DNA of 64,000 nucleotides from Ixodes scapularis (Eukaryota; Arthropoda; Arachnida; Ixodida; Ixodidae): the NCBI RefSeq assembly GCF_016920785.2, contig NW_024609836.1:10446018-10510017 (forward strand), written 5' to 3'. Both the position numbers and the translations under genes were made by a program. The stretch's first letter is position 1, and each line of letters begins with the position of its first letter. Below the pieces are notes generated by a model. That model saw only the letters and a program-made list of their open reading frames with translations. It was not told the origin of the DNA and did no database searches. This document shows, piece after piece, positions 47,355-56,650 of the stretch.

Positions 47355-47705
47355 GCAACCCTCGTAACCCTCGTGAGGGTTACGAGGGTTACGAGCGTTA
47401 ATCTTATGAGGGTTACCCTCACGAGGGCCACGAGGGTTACTTACCCTCAAAAGGGTTACCTTCACGAGGGTTACCCTCATGAGGGTTACGAGAGTTAGTT
47501 ACCCTCAAAAGGGTTACCTTCACGAGGGTTACGAGGGTTAGTTACCCTCAAAAGGGTTACCTTCACGAGGGGTACCCTCACGAGGGTCACGAGGGTTATG
47601 AGAGTTACCCTCACGAGGGTCACGAGAGTTACCCTCACGAGGGTCACGAGAATTGCCCTCACGAGGGTTACTAGGGTTACCCTCACGAGGGTCACGATGG
47701 TTACC
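47355..47705. repeat. GAGGGTTAC-type minisatellite
   Basis: Many words of the form ACGAGGGTTACCCTC and TTACCTTCACGAGGG, alternating in orientation so that GAGGGTTACCCTC is nearly its own complement. Some stretches show a longer period containing CCCTCAAAAGGGTTACC. Confidence 0.9.
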
Positions 47706-47729
47706 CAGGTCAAGTGGCTCCCCCCGGGG

Positions 47730-48085
47730 TCACGTGACCTGGGGATCCCCCCGAGGTCACGTGACCCCCGTTGACGTCATAGCCACTGATGACGTCATCA
47801 GGGGCGTCACTGATGACGTCACCGGCATCCGCATCGTCATCGTCATCATCCCTGACAACGTCATCAGTGACGTCACTGATGACGTCACCGGCATCCGCAT
47901 CGCCATCATCATCATCACTGATGGCGTCATCAGTGACGTCACTGATGACGTCATCGGCATCGTCACGTGGCCCCAGGTCACGTGACCCCCCGACGTCACG
48001 TGACGCCCCAAGGTCACGTGACTCACACAAGGTCACGTGACCCCCAAGGTCACGTGACCCCCCCGCCCCCCGAGGTCACTTGACC
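47730..48085. promoter_or_regulatory. Dense CRE (TGACGTCA) and E-box (CACGTG) palindrome cluster
   Basis: I count seven TGACGTCA octamers between about 47771 and 47955, several inside the longer perfect palindrome ATCAGTGACGTCACTGAT. I count seven CACGTG cores, mostly as GGTCACGTGACC, plus one CACTTG variant near 48075. TGACGTCA is the full consensus for CREB/ATF bZIP factors and GTCACGTGAC that of USF/MITF-type bHLH factors. Binding or regulatory effect is not shown. Confidence 0.6.
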
Positions 48086-48139
48086 CACCCCCCCCCCAGT
48101 ACCCTTCCCTCCTCCTCCTCAAGAGCTGCGCTCTAATTC

Positions 48140-50915
48140 GGCATTACAGGGAGTTGTAAACGGCTTTCATTTTGTTTACTGTGGGTTTATGTATGCTTTT
48201 AGTTTTCTTAAAGCTGCAAAAACTCTAGCAGCAACTTCTTCAACTTTTCCACTGCACTCTGGCGAGACATGGTCATCTGCTTGTGTGTGTGCTTGCGTGT
48301 TTATGGGTGTCCGTCCGTGCGAGTTTTATGCATGCACGTGCTACTGTGCTGCTGTTTACTTAGGGTCTGGTCCTACGAGTCTTTGCTGGCTTTGACCAGT
48401 CTCGAAAACCAAACTTTCTGCGTTTACGCTCGCCATTAAAGATTAATTATTCAATTTGGCTTGAAATGCCCCGCACTCTTGCATACTTTTACGAATGTTC
48501 TTGAATATAAATATATATGACTATGGTATGACTTTTAATATTATTAATATTATTATTATTGATGCGCATCCAATGATATTAAAAATGCCAAAGAAAGATC
48601 AACAAAGCAAAAAGCGTGACCAAGATATGCCCGTGCTTCTTAAGTTGTGAGTGACCCTATTGTACTGCATTTCTAAAACATGTTGGATTCGCGAGACCGG
48701 TCTCACGCAGCGACTACTGTCCGGCCAAAAACACCCATGGCACTCGCATATTGCGTGCTCATGGAAGCGTAGAGACCAAACTCCAAGAAACCTGGAACGC
48801 ACACTTTCCTGCACTAGTGAGAGCCGATCACAGCATGCTACCGCTTGCAACTCGGCGAATGACGAGGCTCGAAAACTGTTTGAACGTAAAACAAAAAGGA
48901 GAAATTGTCTGCGCTACGGCTCTGGGTATGAAGCTTTAGTACGCTTAGTGCAACAGTGGACACTGTTGTTTTTAGTTCTAAACATGTTTTCAGCCTCGAC
49001 AACTGCCGAGTTGCCTTTGTAAAGTGCTGCGATTGACTCTCCCGAGCGCTTAAAAGAAAACTAGGCGCCCCGGATTTTTTTTTTTCTTCTTCATAACCGC
49101 GAGTTAGCATATTGTAACCGTATAAATTCCCTCGAAAGGTGCAATTTGGCATCCTGCGCTTATACTGTTCGCTGAAAGACAGGCTTCCCTATCGCCCCCA
49201 CCGCAGGCGCCGTAGCGGCCACAGTGAATCACAGCGCCTTTCGTGCGAAGAGCGGCTCGCCCGGCACGCCAGAGGTTTTCTGTAACGTGCACGCAGCTGG
49301 CAAAGCAGTCACGCAGATGGTTTGAGACACGGCTTGGGAGAATCATGTTAGGCTCAATCTCTCTCTTCCTCTCCCTCTTTTCTTCTCACTCTCTCTTCCT
49401 CTCCTTTTTATCTCTTTCTCTCTAGCACTCTCCCCCTATTTCTGTCTCTTCCTCTCTCACCCTATGCCTCTCTTCCGTTTCCTCGTCTCTTAAATCAACC
49501 ATAGTTTCTGCATTACGCTTGCCGCAATTCTTCGCCGAGTATCCCCTCAGGTCTTGTGTTCGCTGCCCAGACAATACTTGAACTGCAGTTAAAGATCACA
49601 AGATCCCTGCTTGCACATGGTGAAGAGTTATTTACTAAACGTATGCCAAGTAGAAGGTAAACACGTTGCTTGCGATAGACCTTTCGCTGAATTACCCAAG
49701 CATCAAAGATAATGTTGGGAAGGTAGGTACAACCGCCTGCACGCGCTCGCCTTACCTATAAAAAAATATGTTAAAAGAGCGTCCATGGAGCGCGCCTGGG
49801 AAGTGTCACTTGTTTTAGATTTTTGCTTTAGAAACAGAGCTGAAGACGCCAGCACGCGCAGCACCTGTACCTACGATTCCGGCATTCTCTATGATGATTG
49901 GGCAATTTGGTAGAAGGTCTATTATACGCTATTGGGTGTCACACCTAGAAGTGTACTCGTTTCGCATTTTTAGTAATTAGAGGTTATTGTAGGTGCCTTC
50001 TAAGAGTACGGTCATTTCGCACTTTCCGAAATCAGACGCTACAAAAGGTAATGTCGGAACGAGCACTACTTTTCGCACTTCATCTGAATCTTCGCAAGGT
50101 ATGGTTGTAGCATAATTTCATTTTACAAATAATAGGTTTCTATTAAAAAAAAAAACATATACATTTAGTCAGACATGTACGATAGTCAGAAATTACACGT
50201 GTAATGAAATATTTCAATCCATTACATTTTGGAGTAATTCTGTAATAATTTTATTGCATTTCTTATGAAGTAATCTCAAGAATAATCTCATTAGTTTTGG
50301 AAGCACTAAGTTACTTGTAACAGTTACTATTCTCCCCTCCCTTTCTAATGGCGCCATCAGGTTTTCTACCTTAGAATCCTAGAGCAAATTCTACGAGAGG
50401 AGCATGGCTTACCCAAATTGACAGATTAAGGAGACAATTAGTTTATATTTAGGTGATTGTAATCTAATAATGAACAGTATGGGGGGGGGGGGGGGGCGGA
50501 AGAGCCCATTTTCAAACCGGCAGTAAAATATCTCGTCTTGAAAATCCGCAGTATTCGGAAAAGTAACGGTTACTTCTTCAAGTAAGAGCCAATTACTTTT
50601 GTTTTCGTATAATCTAGTATCTATGTAATGCGTTTTAACCGAAAGTAATTGTAATAATGATCGGTTTGTTTTTTCAAGTATCGTGTATAACAGTGCGTTT
50701 GTTATAGACTCCTTAGTTGCCAAACGGGGTCGACCCCTGGGCCTCACCACAAAACTTACGAAGTAAAGTCAAAGTGTGACAAAGGTGTACTTTAGACATT
50801 GAAAGTATGCCAAGGGTGCACTTTCATTCTACTTTTTTACCATATAGAGGTAAACGATTAGTATATTTTAGGGTATGGTTTCTAGCAAGGGTACTCTCTG
50901 TAAAGGCTCTGTGAC
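48140..50915. other. Non-coding stretch with a pyrimidine tract
   Basis: Frames of up to 123 codons on both strands around 48600-49150 are unrecognised. A CT-rich tract lies at about 49358-49480 and a G run at about 50480-50496. Confidence 0.4.
49358..49480. repeat. Polypyrimidine (CTCTTCCT)-rich tract
   Basis: About 120 bases almost purely C and T on the plus strand. Confidence 0.85.
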
Positions 50916-50919
50916 CAGT

Positions 50920-50966
50920 CATAATCCGATTACGAAGCCTTGCTAAGGCGTCGTAATCGGATTATG
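50920..50966. repeat. 20-bp-arm hairpin
   Basis: CATAATCCGATTACGAAGCC and GGCGTCGTAATCGGATTATG pair at 19 of 20 positions with a 7-base loop. Confidence 0.85.
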
Positions 50967-50989
50967 GCCGCTCCCGAGAGCGCACCCCA

Positions 50990-51750
50990 CTGAGGAAGAT
51001 GGCGGCGCCCTGAGACCGGACTTGCAAACGTGTATACTCCGGCGGCCCTGGCGACTCCCGCGGCGCGTGTCGGTGGGTCGCCAGCGCGGCGCATGCGCAG
51101 AATCTGGCTACGAGGGCGCGCTTCCTGCGAGAGTGCGCCATTTCCGGTTCCTTTTCATTTCGAATAGCAGACGAGAATTCTCGCGCTTCTTGAGCGCCAA
51201 GTTCGAGCGATGGCGTGGACGTACCTTGCCCGACGAAAACTCGCGCTTGCACTGTTGGTGCACCGCCTGCGCCGCAAGCGTAGGTGGTAAATGTTTATAC
51301 CCTACATCTTTGACAAGCGCACGGTCTCGTGTCGTGTCGTGTCGCACGGTCTCGTGTCGTCCTCACCTGTGTTCCTCGTGTCGTAGAAACACAGGTGAGG
51401 ACGAATTCCCTCGATCAGCTTCTCGACCCCCGACCGAGTCCAATTCTTCGAACATGGCGCCACACGAAGTGCTCCCGTCGTCTGCTATTGCTCGTATTCG
51501 CCGCGCTTCCCGTCTGAGGGCTGCCGGGAGCCAGCGCGTGATGCATCCTGGTCCGGCGTCGCCGGCGCGGCCGGCGCGGAATACGGCATGCTCCATTTTG
51601 GCGTCGAGGTGGTCAGGCTGCGTCGAACGCCGCCGGTCGCGTCGGTTACGCCACGACGCCGGAGTATAGAGCGTCGGGTTTTCGCCGACGTGACGTCGCT
51701 GTGACGCGCTCGCGCGCGCGCACGCGTTACGTCGGAGTATAACAGAGCCT
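50990..51750 (+). promoter_or_regulatory. CpG-rich promoter-like region
   Basis: AAGATGGCGGC at about 50997-51007 (YY1-like), GCGCATGCGCAG at 51089-51100 (NRF1-like) and TTTCCGG at about 51140 (ETS-like) lie within 150 bases, the combination typical of broad metazoan promoters. A plus-strand frame at 51022-51669 (215 codons, Arg/Ser/Ala-rich) is open but unrecognised. TATACTCCGGCG near 51032 is mirrored by CGCCGGAGTATA near 51658, so the region could also be a repeat. A perfect 15-bp hairpin is at 51359-51402. Confidence 0.4.
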
Positions 51751-52575
51751 TAAGAAGCATTACAGAAAAGTCGACTAATTTCGTACTTTTCTGAAGCAAA
51801 GTATGCGCACTTAAAGTATCTATTCGGCATATGCCTTAAGAATTCAAAGTATACTTTTAATAAACGTTTTGTTGTCTTCTACTTCGAGCCGTGTGATCGG
51901 CGCATGAACCGCGGCTCTCAACTAAGGTAAACACACTCATTGAGATCCCTCTGCCGCGCTCTACATTTTAGCTCTCATTACTGACCTGTTGACTGACCGA
52001 GATAACCAGCCACTGAAATGGGCAATTACGAAGCCACGAAAAGCCTGCGTTGGTGGTTAGAACACTGTTGTGTCTAAAAGGTAAAACCTTGTCGCTCAAC
52101 GACAGTGAAGAGGTGAAGGGAACGAAATGAAAGAAAATGAAAATTGAAAGTCAGTTATGGCTGCGCCCATGAGCAGCTGAGAGGAAGTGTCAATATGTAC
52201 GCGCTGTCGATCAAAGGCCCGTGTGTTATCTGATCGCATATTCTTTGTTGTTTTAACTTCATTATGGCGTAACTATCTAGAATAAGAGTGGAGAGGGAGG
52301 GCTGTCATTTTTGTTCTAATCATAAATCAGCGGATGGACAATTAATGAACTAGGATCGGGGTGACCTGCAATCAATTCGGATTATACCTACATATTTTCG
52401 GGCAGTCATAAAGTATGTCAGAATTTCGTTATGCTGCGTCAATCTCCGAGCGAAAGATTTGAAAAGCTATAAATTCGTGGCGCTCCTTTAACAGGTTGCT
52501 AACCGCGAAGCTTTATTCGTTCAGCACTTATGTTATAAAATGTATTACTACTGTTTACAATCTTAATATTTTAAT
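51750..52575. other. Non-coding stretch, nothing identified
   Basis: No recognisable coding or repeat structure was seen. Confidence 0.4.
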
Positions 52576-52583
52576 CACTCGTT

Positions 52584-52751
52584 CAGGCACGTAGCCAGGG
52601 GGGGGGGGGGGGCATGGGGCCCGCCACCCCCCCCCCCCCCGAAATCTTCCGTCTTGCTGGGACCTCCTCCCCCCCCCTCCTCCTCATACAGCATTTTGTC
52701 ATGGGCGCCCCCCCCCCCCCCCCTCGAAACACAATCCTGGCTACGTGCCTG
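52584..52751. mobile_element. 168-bp hAT-like MITE with G/C homopolymers
   Basis: CAGGCACGTAGCCAGG starts the element and CCTGGCTACGTGCCTG ends it, a perfect 16-bp inverted repeat. The flanks CACTCGTT (52576-52583) and CACTCTTT (52752-52759) match at seven of eight positions, consistent with an 8-bp duplication. A G run just inside the left end is matched by a C run just inside the right end, with more C runs between, so the whole can fold on itself. Confidence 0.8.
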
Positions 52752-53565
52752 CACTCTTTTATTTGGTAAATAAAAAAAATATGATTTTGACGATGCTTCT
52801 TTATTAACGTTGATATGCTCAATCTATACAGCTTCATTTTGCTCTTTATTCGAGATGGTGACATTGTAAGTTTTACATATATTAAAACCTTGTAGAATAT
52901 TGGCTATTAAGCATTTGTGTCGATTATATGCACTGCTTGAACGTTATTGTTTTGATTTATTTCACGTAGCTCAAGGAAATCGGTAATAGTCTTAATTTCT
53001 TTTGAGATTATACGTACATTTTTTATTACCGCTGATAACTTCGAAACAAAAGAATGCGGATAACACATTAACTAATACAAGTGCCGTTTTGTTACGTTAG
53101 CAGGGCAATATAGTCACATTAAAGCTTACGCATTTAAGCAACAAAATAAAATAATACATAATACTACACCAAGCTTGTCGATGAGTTTGTTAGCCGTCCC
53201 AAATGCTAATGTATTTATTAATCTTTCCACATTCTCTCAAAAGCCCTCTGGAGGGCAGTGGGAGAAAAAAAAGGGGGGGGGGGTTGCATGGTTTAGTTAC
53301 GCAGTGAATACACAGCACTGCTGAAGCAGAATTGTTATTGAGTAAATGCCGCAAGCTACCACCCGTTATAAATGGTACACCCGTTAACTTCCATTCATCC
53401 ACCCGTCATGATTGCTACGTCAGCTTTCGGCTGCGACTGGGGTTTTCACTGACTGAACACGAGCCCTTGTTTAAAGCTGACACGGTAATCGGGCTTAACA
53501 TGTGCACCGGACTGGCCTGCGGTGGTAGAGTACAAAACAAAGCACCATGGCCTGTGGCTTCTTAA

Positions 53566-54315
53566 AGGGCAACTCCGCTCAATTCCGAAAAATGTAGGCT
53601 TACATATTATTCCATTTGACAAAGCACTACTAAACAGCTCTACGTCTTCGGATTCGCGAAATGTGGAATATTATTTGTGCAGTCCTAATTTAAACATCAG
53701 ATGATACCGAAACCGAAGCTTCGGTTGCGTCAGGCAACATTGACCCCGTGTCGTCAGAGTCATGGCCACGTCACGTCGAACCACGTGGTCTTGTGACGTT
53801 CGTGGGGGCGAGGGACAGGACACGTAGGTCGCTTCGCATAGCGTGCACGGTGATGGCCAGGGGGAGAGGGGAAGGGGAGAAGACGAAAGAGAAGGGGAGC
53901 GGAGAAACGCCGATAAGCGCGCAGGGCAGCGCAAACCAGCGCATCCGCGTTACGGTGTTCACGTGGACGACCTTGAGCCAACACCGGTAGGAGAAACTCA
54001 TGACGTCATCGTTCAATTTCGCTCTGAGAAGCCAAAACAAACAAAACGTGAAAATGACGTAGTCATGCCTCTGACGCAGTGGCTCAACGTTGGCCGCTCC
54101 AACTCCGTCGCATTGACTGCGCTGACGATTGCGCCTCACGTCGCACGCTAGAGTTGGCAGATTTCGACGACTTGGCTCACATGAAGGTTTGCTGGCCAGT
54201 TTTTTTTAATATATAAACGGAATTAGTTCATCATTTTTGACACGAGGTCTTCCTATATGATACTGAAGAGGGCTACATAGTTTTCTAAATATCAAAAATG
54301 AGGCAAAGTTGCCCT
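53566..54315. mobile_element. 750-bp element flanked by TTAA
   Basis: AGGGCAACT at 53566 is mirrored by AGTTGCCCT ending at 54315, and TTAA stands on both outer sides (53562-53565 and 54316-54319). TTAA duplication is the hallmark of piggyBac-type transposition, so a non-autonomous piggyBac-like element is my reading. The inverted repeat is short (9 bp), so confidence is moderate. Internal frames on both strands (up to 122 codons) are unrecognised. Confidence 0.6.
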
Positions 54316-54319
54316 TTAA

Positions 54320-55640
54320 CTAGGGGTTCTGTCTCTATTATGGAGCTGCTTTGTATTATTTCATACGCGTTGGAAACAGTATTTTTATGGCATGCCATTC
54401 AATTCCCAGCGCGTAATGGGCAATATTAGTTCGGATTGGTTATGAACTGTATCTGACATGTAAATAAATGAAAGAGGTAATAAACGATGCGACACGGCGC
54501 GTTTATACCGCGACATGTGACCCCGTCGTGTGGTGTCAGGTCACATGGCGCTAATTCCATGCTTAGTTTAGCGACGAAAATCACGTCATCCAGCCTGACA
54601 TTATGCGATGTCGTGACATGACGTGATCTCGCTGTCTCAAAAATTTGTGTCGCAGAATAGCATGACGTTAAGTGGCGGCATGGTAATGCCTTCTCTATTC
54701 GCCCAACTTTAGGTATATATTGTTTTAAAAGGAATGCTCTTAGCAACACTGTGATAATAAATTTAGTTTCGTGGATTATTGCTAAGCCACTTCCAAGGAC
54801 TCTCTTCGCGTGTTCTGGTGGGTTTCTCCAATTAACAACACGCATCCCTATAAAAGCCTTTCATTTCCAAGCCCCTCGAGAAAGCAAAGAGCCTCTTTCC
54901 GCTGCTCGGTTCTTACCTTTCCTCAGACTAAGAAATAATATCAGCCATCTGGAGATCCTTTTTTCCTGCCAAGATCACGTACGAGGTCAGAAACCAAAAA
55001 CGAAACGATCAGAACGTAGCAGACGCGGAGCGCCTTGAGCAATAAACAAGTCTAGTTATTCGCCTCGAAGTCACGTATCGCTGTCTCATTGAAGGGCAGG
55101 AGTGTTCTTTTCCAGGAATCAATGACCGCATCCAGGTTCGACTTCTTTCTTCTTTTTTTTTTTTTTGCGACAAGAAAAAAATATTGTCCTTTAATGTGAA
55201 ATGTATAGCGATTTTTTTTTTTTTTCACTAGGACACAGAAGGCCATTCTCTTTTGTTGATGCTACCTGCGGAGTTAACACTAGGTTTGAGGGTTACATCT
55301 CCCGTTAGGAGATACGGCTTTTGGGTCTGAATCTTCTATGCCACCTACTCCACCTACCGGAGGCTGGTCGCAGATTGCATTGAAATTCGTCTAGAGTTCG
55401 CGGTCAGTTAGTCAAAACACAAGTCCCAGCAGAATGCTGATGCACCACTCGTCTCCAATCTGTAGCCCGCGCTGGGCTTTGGTATGTAACATAAAAATTA
55501 AGGCTTGGTTCGGGGACCGGCCAAATACAATAATTTAAGAATCCAAGGCCTTTAAGAGTTATAAAAGATACAACATATTTTTGCCTTCTAACTCTCAAAA
55601 TTTGAGCTGGGATGTTTTCGAAACAGTGAACCTTACTTGG
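54320..55640. other. Non-coding stretch with an isolated TATA box
   Basis: TATAAAAG at 54849-54856 in a CCC-TATAAAAGCC context could be a core promoter reading right, but no coding exon follows that I recognise. T-rich runs lie near 55150-55225. Confidence 0.3.
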
Positions 55641-56650
55641 ACTCGTACAGTCGCGCTTATCTTGTTCTGTTAGCACTTATATGGCCCTATCTCATGTGGT
55701 CAGACATCTGCCGAATATGTGATCCTTCCAGTGCTTCCGTGATTTTCTCTAGCAGTTATCTGGTTCTTACTGACGAACATTTGGTTTAAACTACTCCCTG
55801 GCGGATATCTTGTTCTAGCCGGCGAATATATCTGGCCCGGCCTAGCGCTTATCTCCTATCTGGCGAACATTTTATCTAACATTTATGTGATCTCTAGCGC
55901 TTGTCTGGTCCTACCTCGCCAATATTCGCTCTTGTGAGCACTTATGTTTCCCTTACACTTATTTGGTTCTATCTGGCGAATATTTTGTTCAATCTAGCCT
56001 CCTGATCCTCTCTGCCGCTTACTAGTCCTATCTGGCTAATATTTGAATATATCTGGCAATATGTGGTCCTCTCTGGCACTTATCTGGCTTCATCTGGCGA
56101 ACATTTAGTCCTATCAATGTACAGGGTGTCACAAAAGAAAATTTACACGGTCTTTTTTACCGCACAAATAAACTGGGCATCGCCGAACGCTCATTTTCCA
56201 CCCAAAGGTAGAGCTAGAGGTCACAACCAGATGCCAAAGTTTCAGCCCGATCCGATAACTTAATCAAAAGTTATAAGTGCTTTTTTGAAAATTTCAATGT
56301 GAAAATGGCGGCCGACGGAGTTTTCAAACACATGGGGCTCTATGGCACCAGAAACCGAAAACGGTCAAAAATGGGCTCCATTTTTCCGTTTAAATTTTCA
56401 GAAAATTACTTACAACTTTTGATTAAGTTATCGGATTGGGCTGAAACTTTGGCATCTGGTTGTGACCTCTAGCTCTACCTTCGGGCGGAGAATGAGCGCT
56501 CGGCGATGCTCAGTTTATTTTTGCGGTAAAAAAGACCGTGTAAATTTTCTTTTGAGACACCCTGTACTTATCTGATCAAGGTACTTATCTGGTCCTATTG
56601 CGGTACTTACCTGGTCCTATCTGGCAATTATTTGTTTTCTTAGCGCTTGT
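55640..56650. repeat. Degenerate TATCTGGCGAATATT minisatellite, left part
   Basis: Words such as GCGCTTATCTGGTCCTATC and TATCTGGCGAATATTTGGTC alternate through the stretch with irregular spacing of about 30 bases, often paired into roughly 60-base units. Divergence is high. A mariner-like element (56122-56564) lies inside it. Confidence 0.8.
56122..56564. mobile_element. Mariner-type foldback MITE, 443 bp, TA duplication
   Basis: CAGGGTGTCACAAAAGAAAA at the left is mirrored by TTTTCTTTTGAGACACCCTG at the right, and pairing continues about 190 bp inward through CACGGTCTTTTTTACCGCA and CAACCAGATGCCAAAGTTTC. TA stands on both outer sides (56120-56121 and 56565-56566). AAAATGGCGGCC (about 56302) in the unpaired centre resembles a YY1 site. 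It is inserted in the minisatellite, which resumes directly after. Confidence 0.9.

Larger units (their letters stand above)
47259..48136. mobile_element. 878-bp inverted-repeat-bounded mosaic of palindromic arrays
   Basis: TTAGAGCGCAGCTCTT (47259-47274) is perfectly mirrored by AAGAGCTGCGCTCTAA (48121-48136). Inside, in order: a GTCGGC hexamer block (about 47300-47350), an array of GAGGGTTAC/GTAACCCTC words (about 47355-47705), and a block of TGACGTCA palindromes (about 47770-47955) bracketed by GGTCACGTGACC palindromes (47730-47770 and 47965-48085). If read as TA|GAGCGC...GCGCTC|TA, a TA duplication is possible. Open frames here translate to Asp/Val/Thr repeats and are read as composition artefacts. 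No known family recognised. Confidence 0.75.

Noticed and set aside
47355..47705. GGGTTAC repeats as telomere-like sequence
   Set aside because: Arthropod telomeres are typically TTAGG; these words alternate orientation and have a different unit.
47653..48040. Overlapping open frames on both strands with Asp/Val/Thr or Ser/Met-Thr repeats
   Set aside because: They are translations of palindromic tandem DNA and open on both strands at once; no gene-like features.
51022..51669. 215-codon frame in the CpG-rich region
   Set aside because: GC-rich sequence has few stops; composition is Arg/Ser/Ala-rich with no recognised domain, and an inverted motif pair suggests repeat origin.
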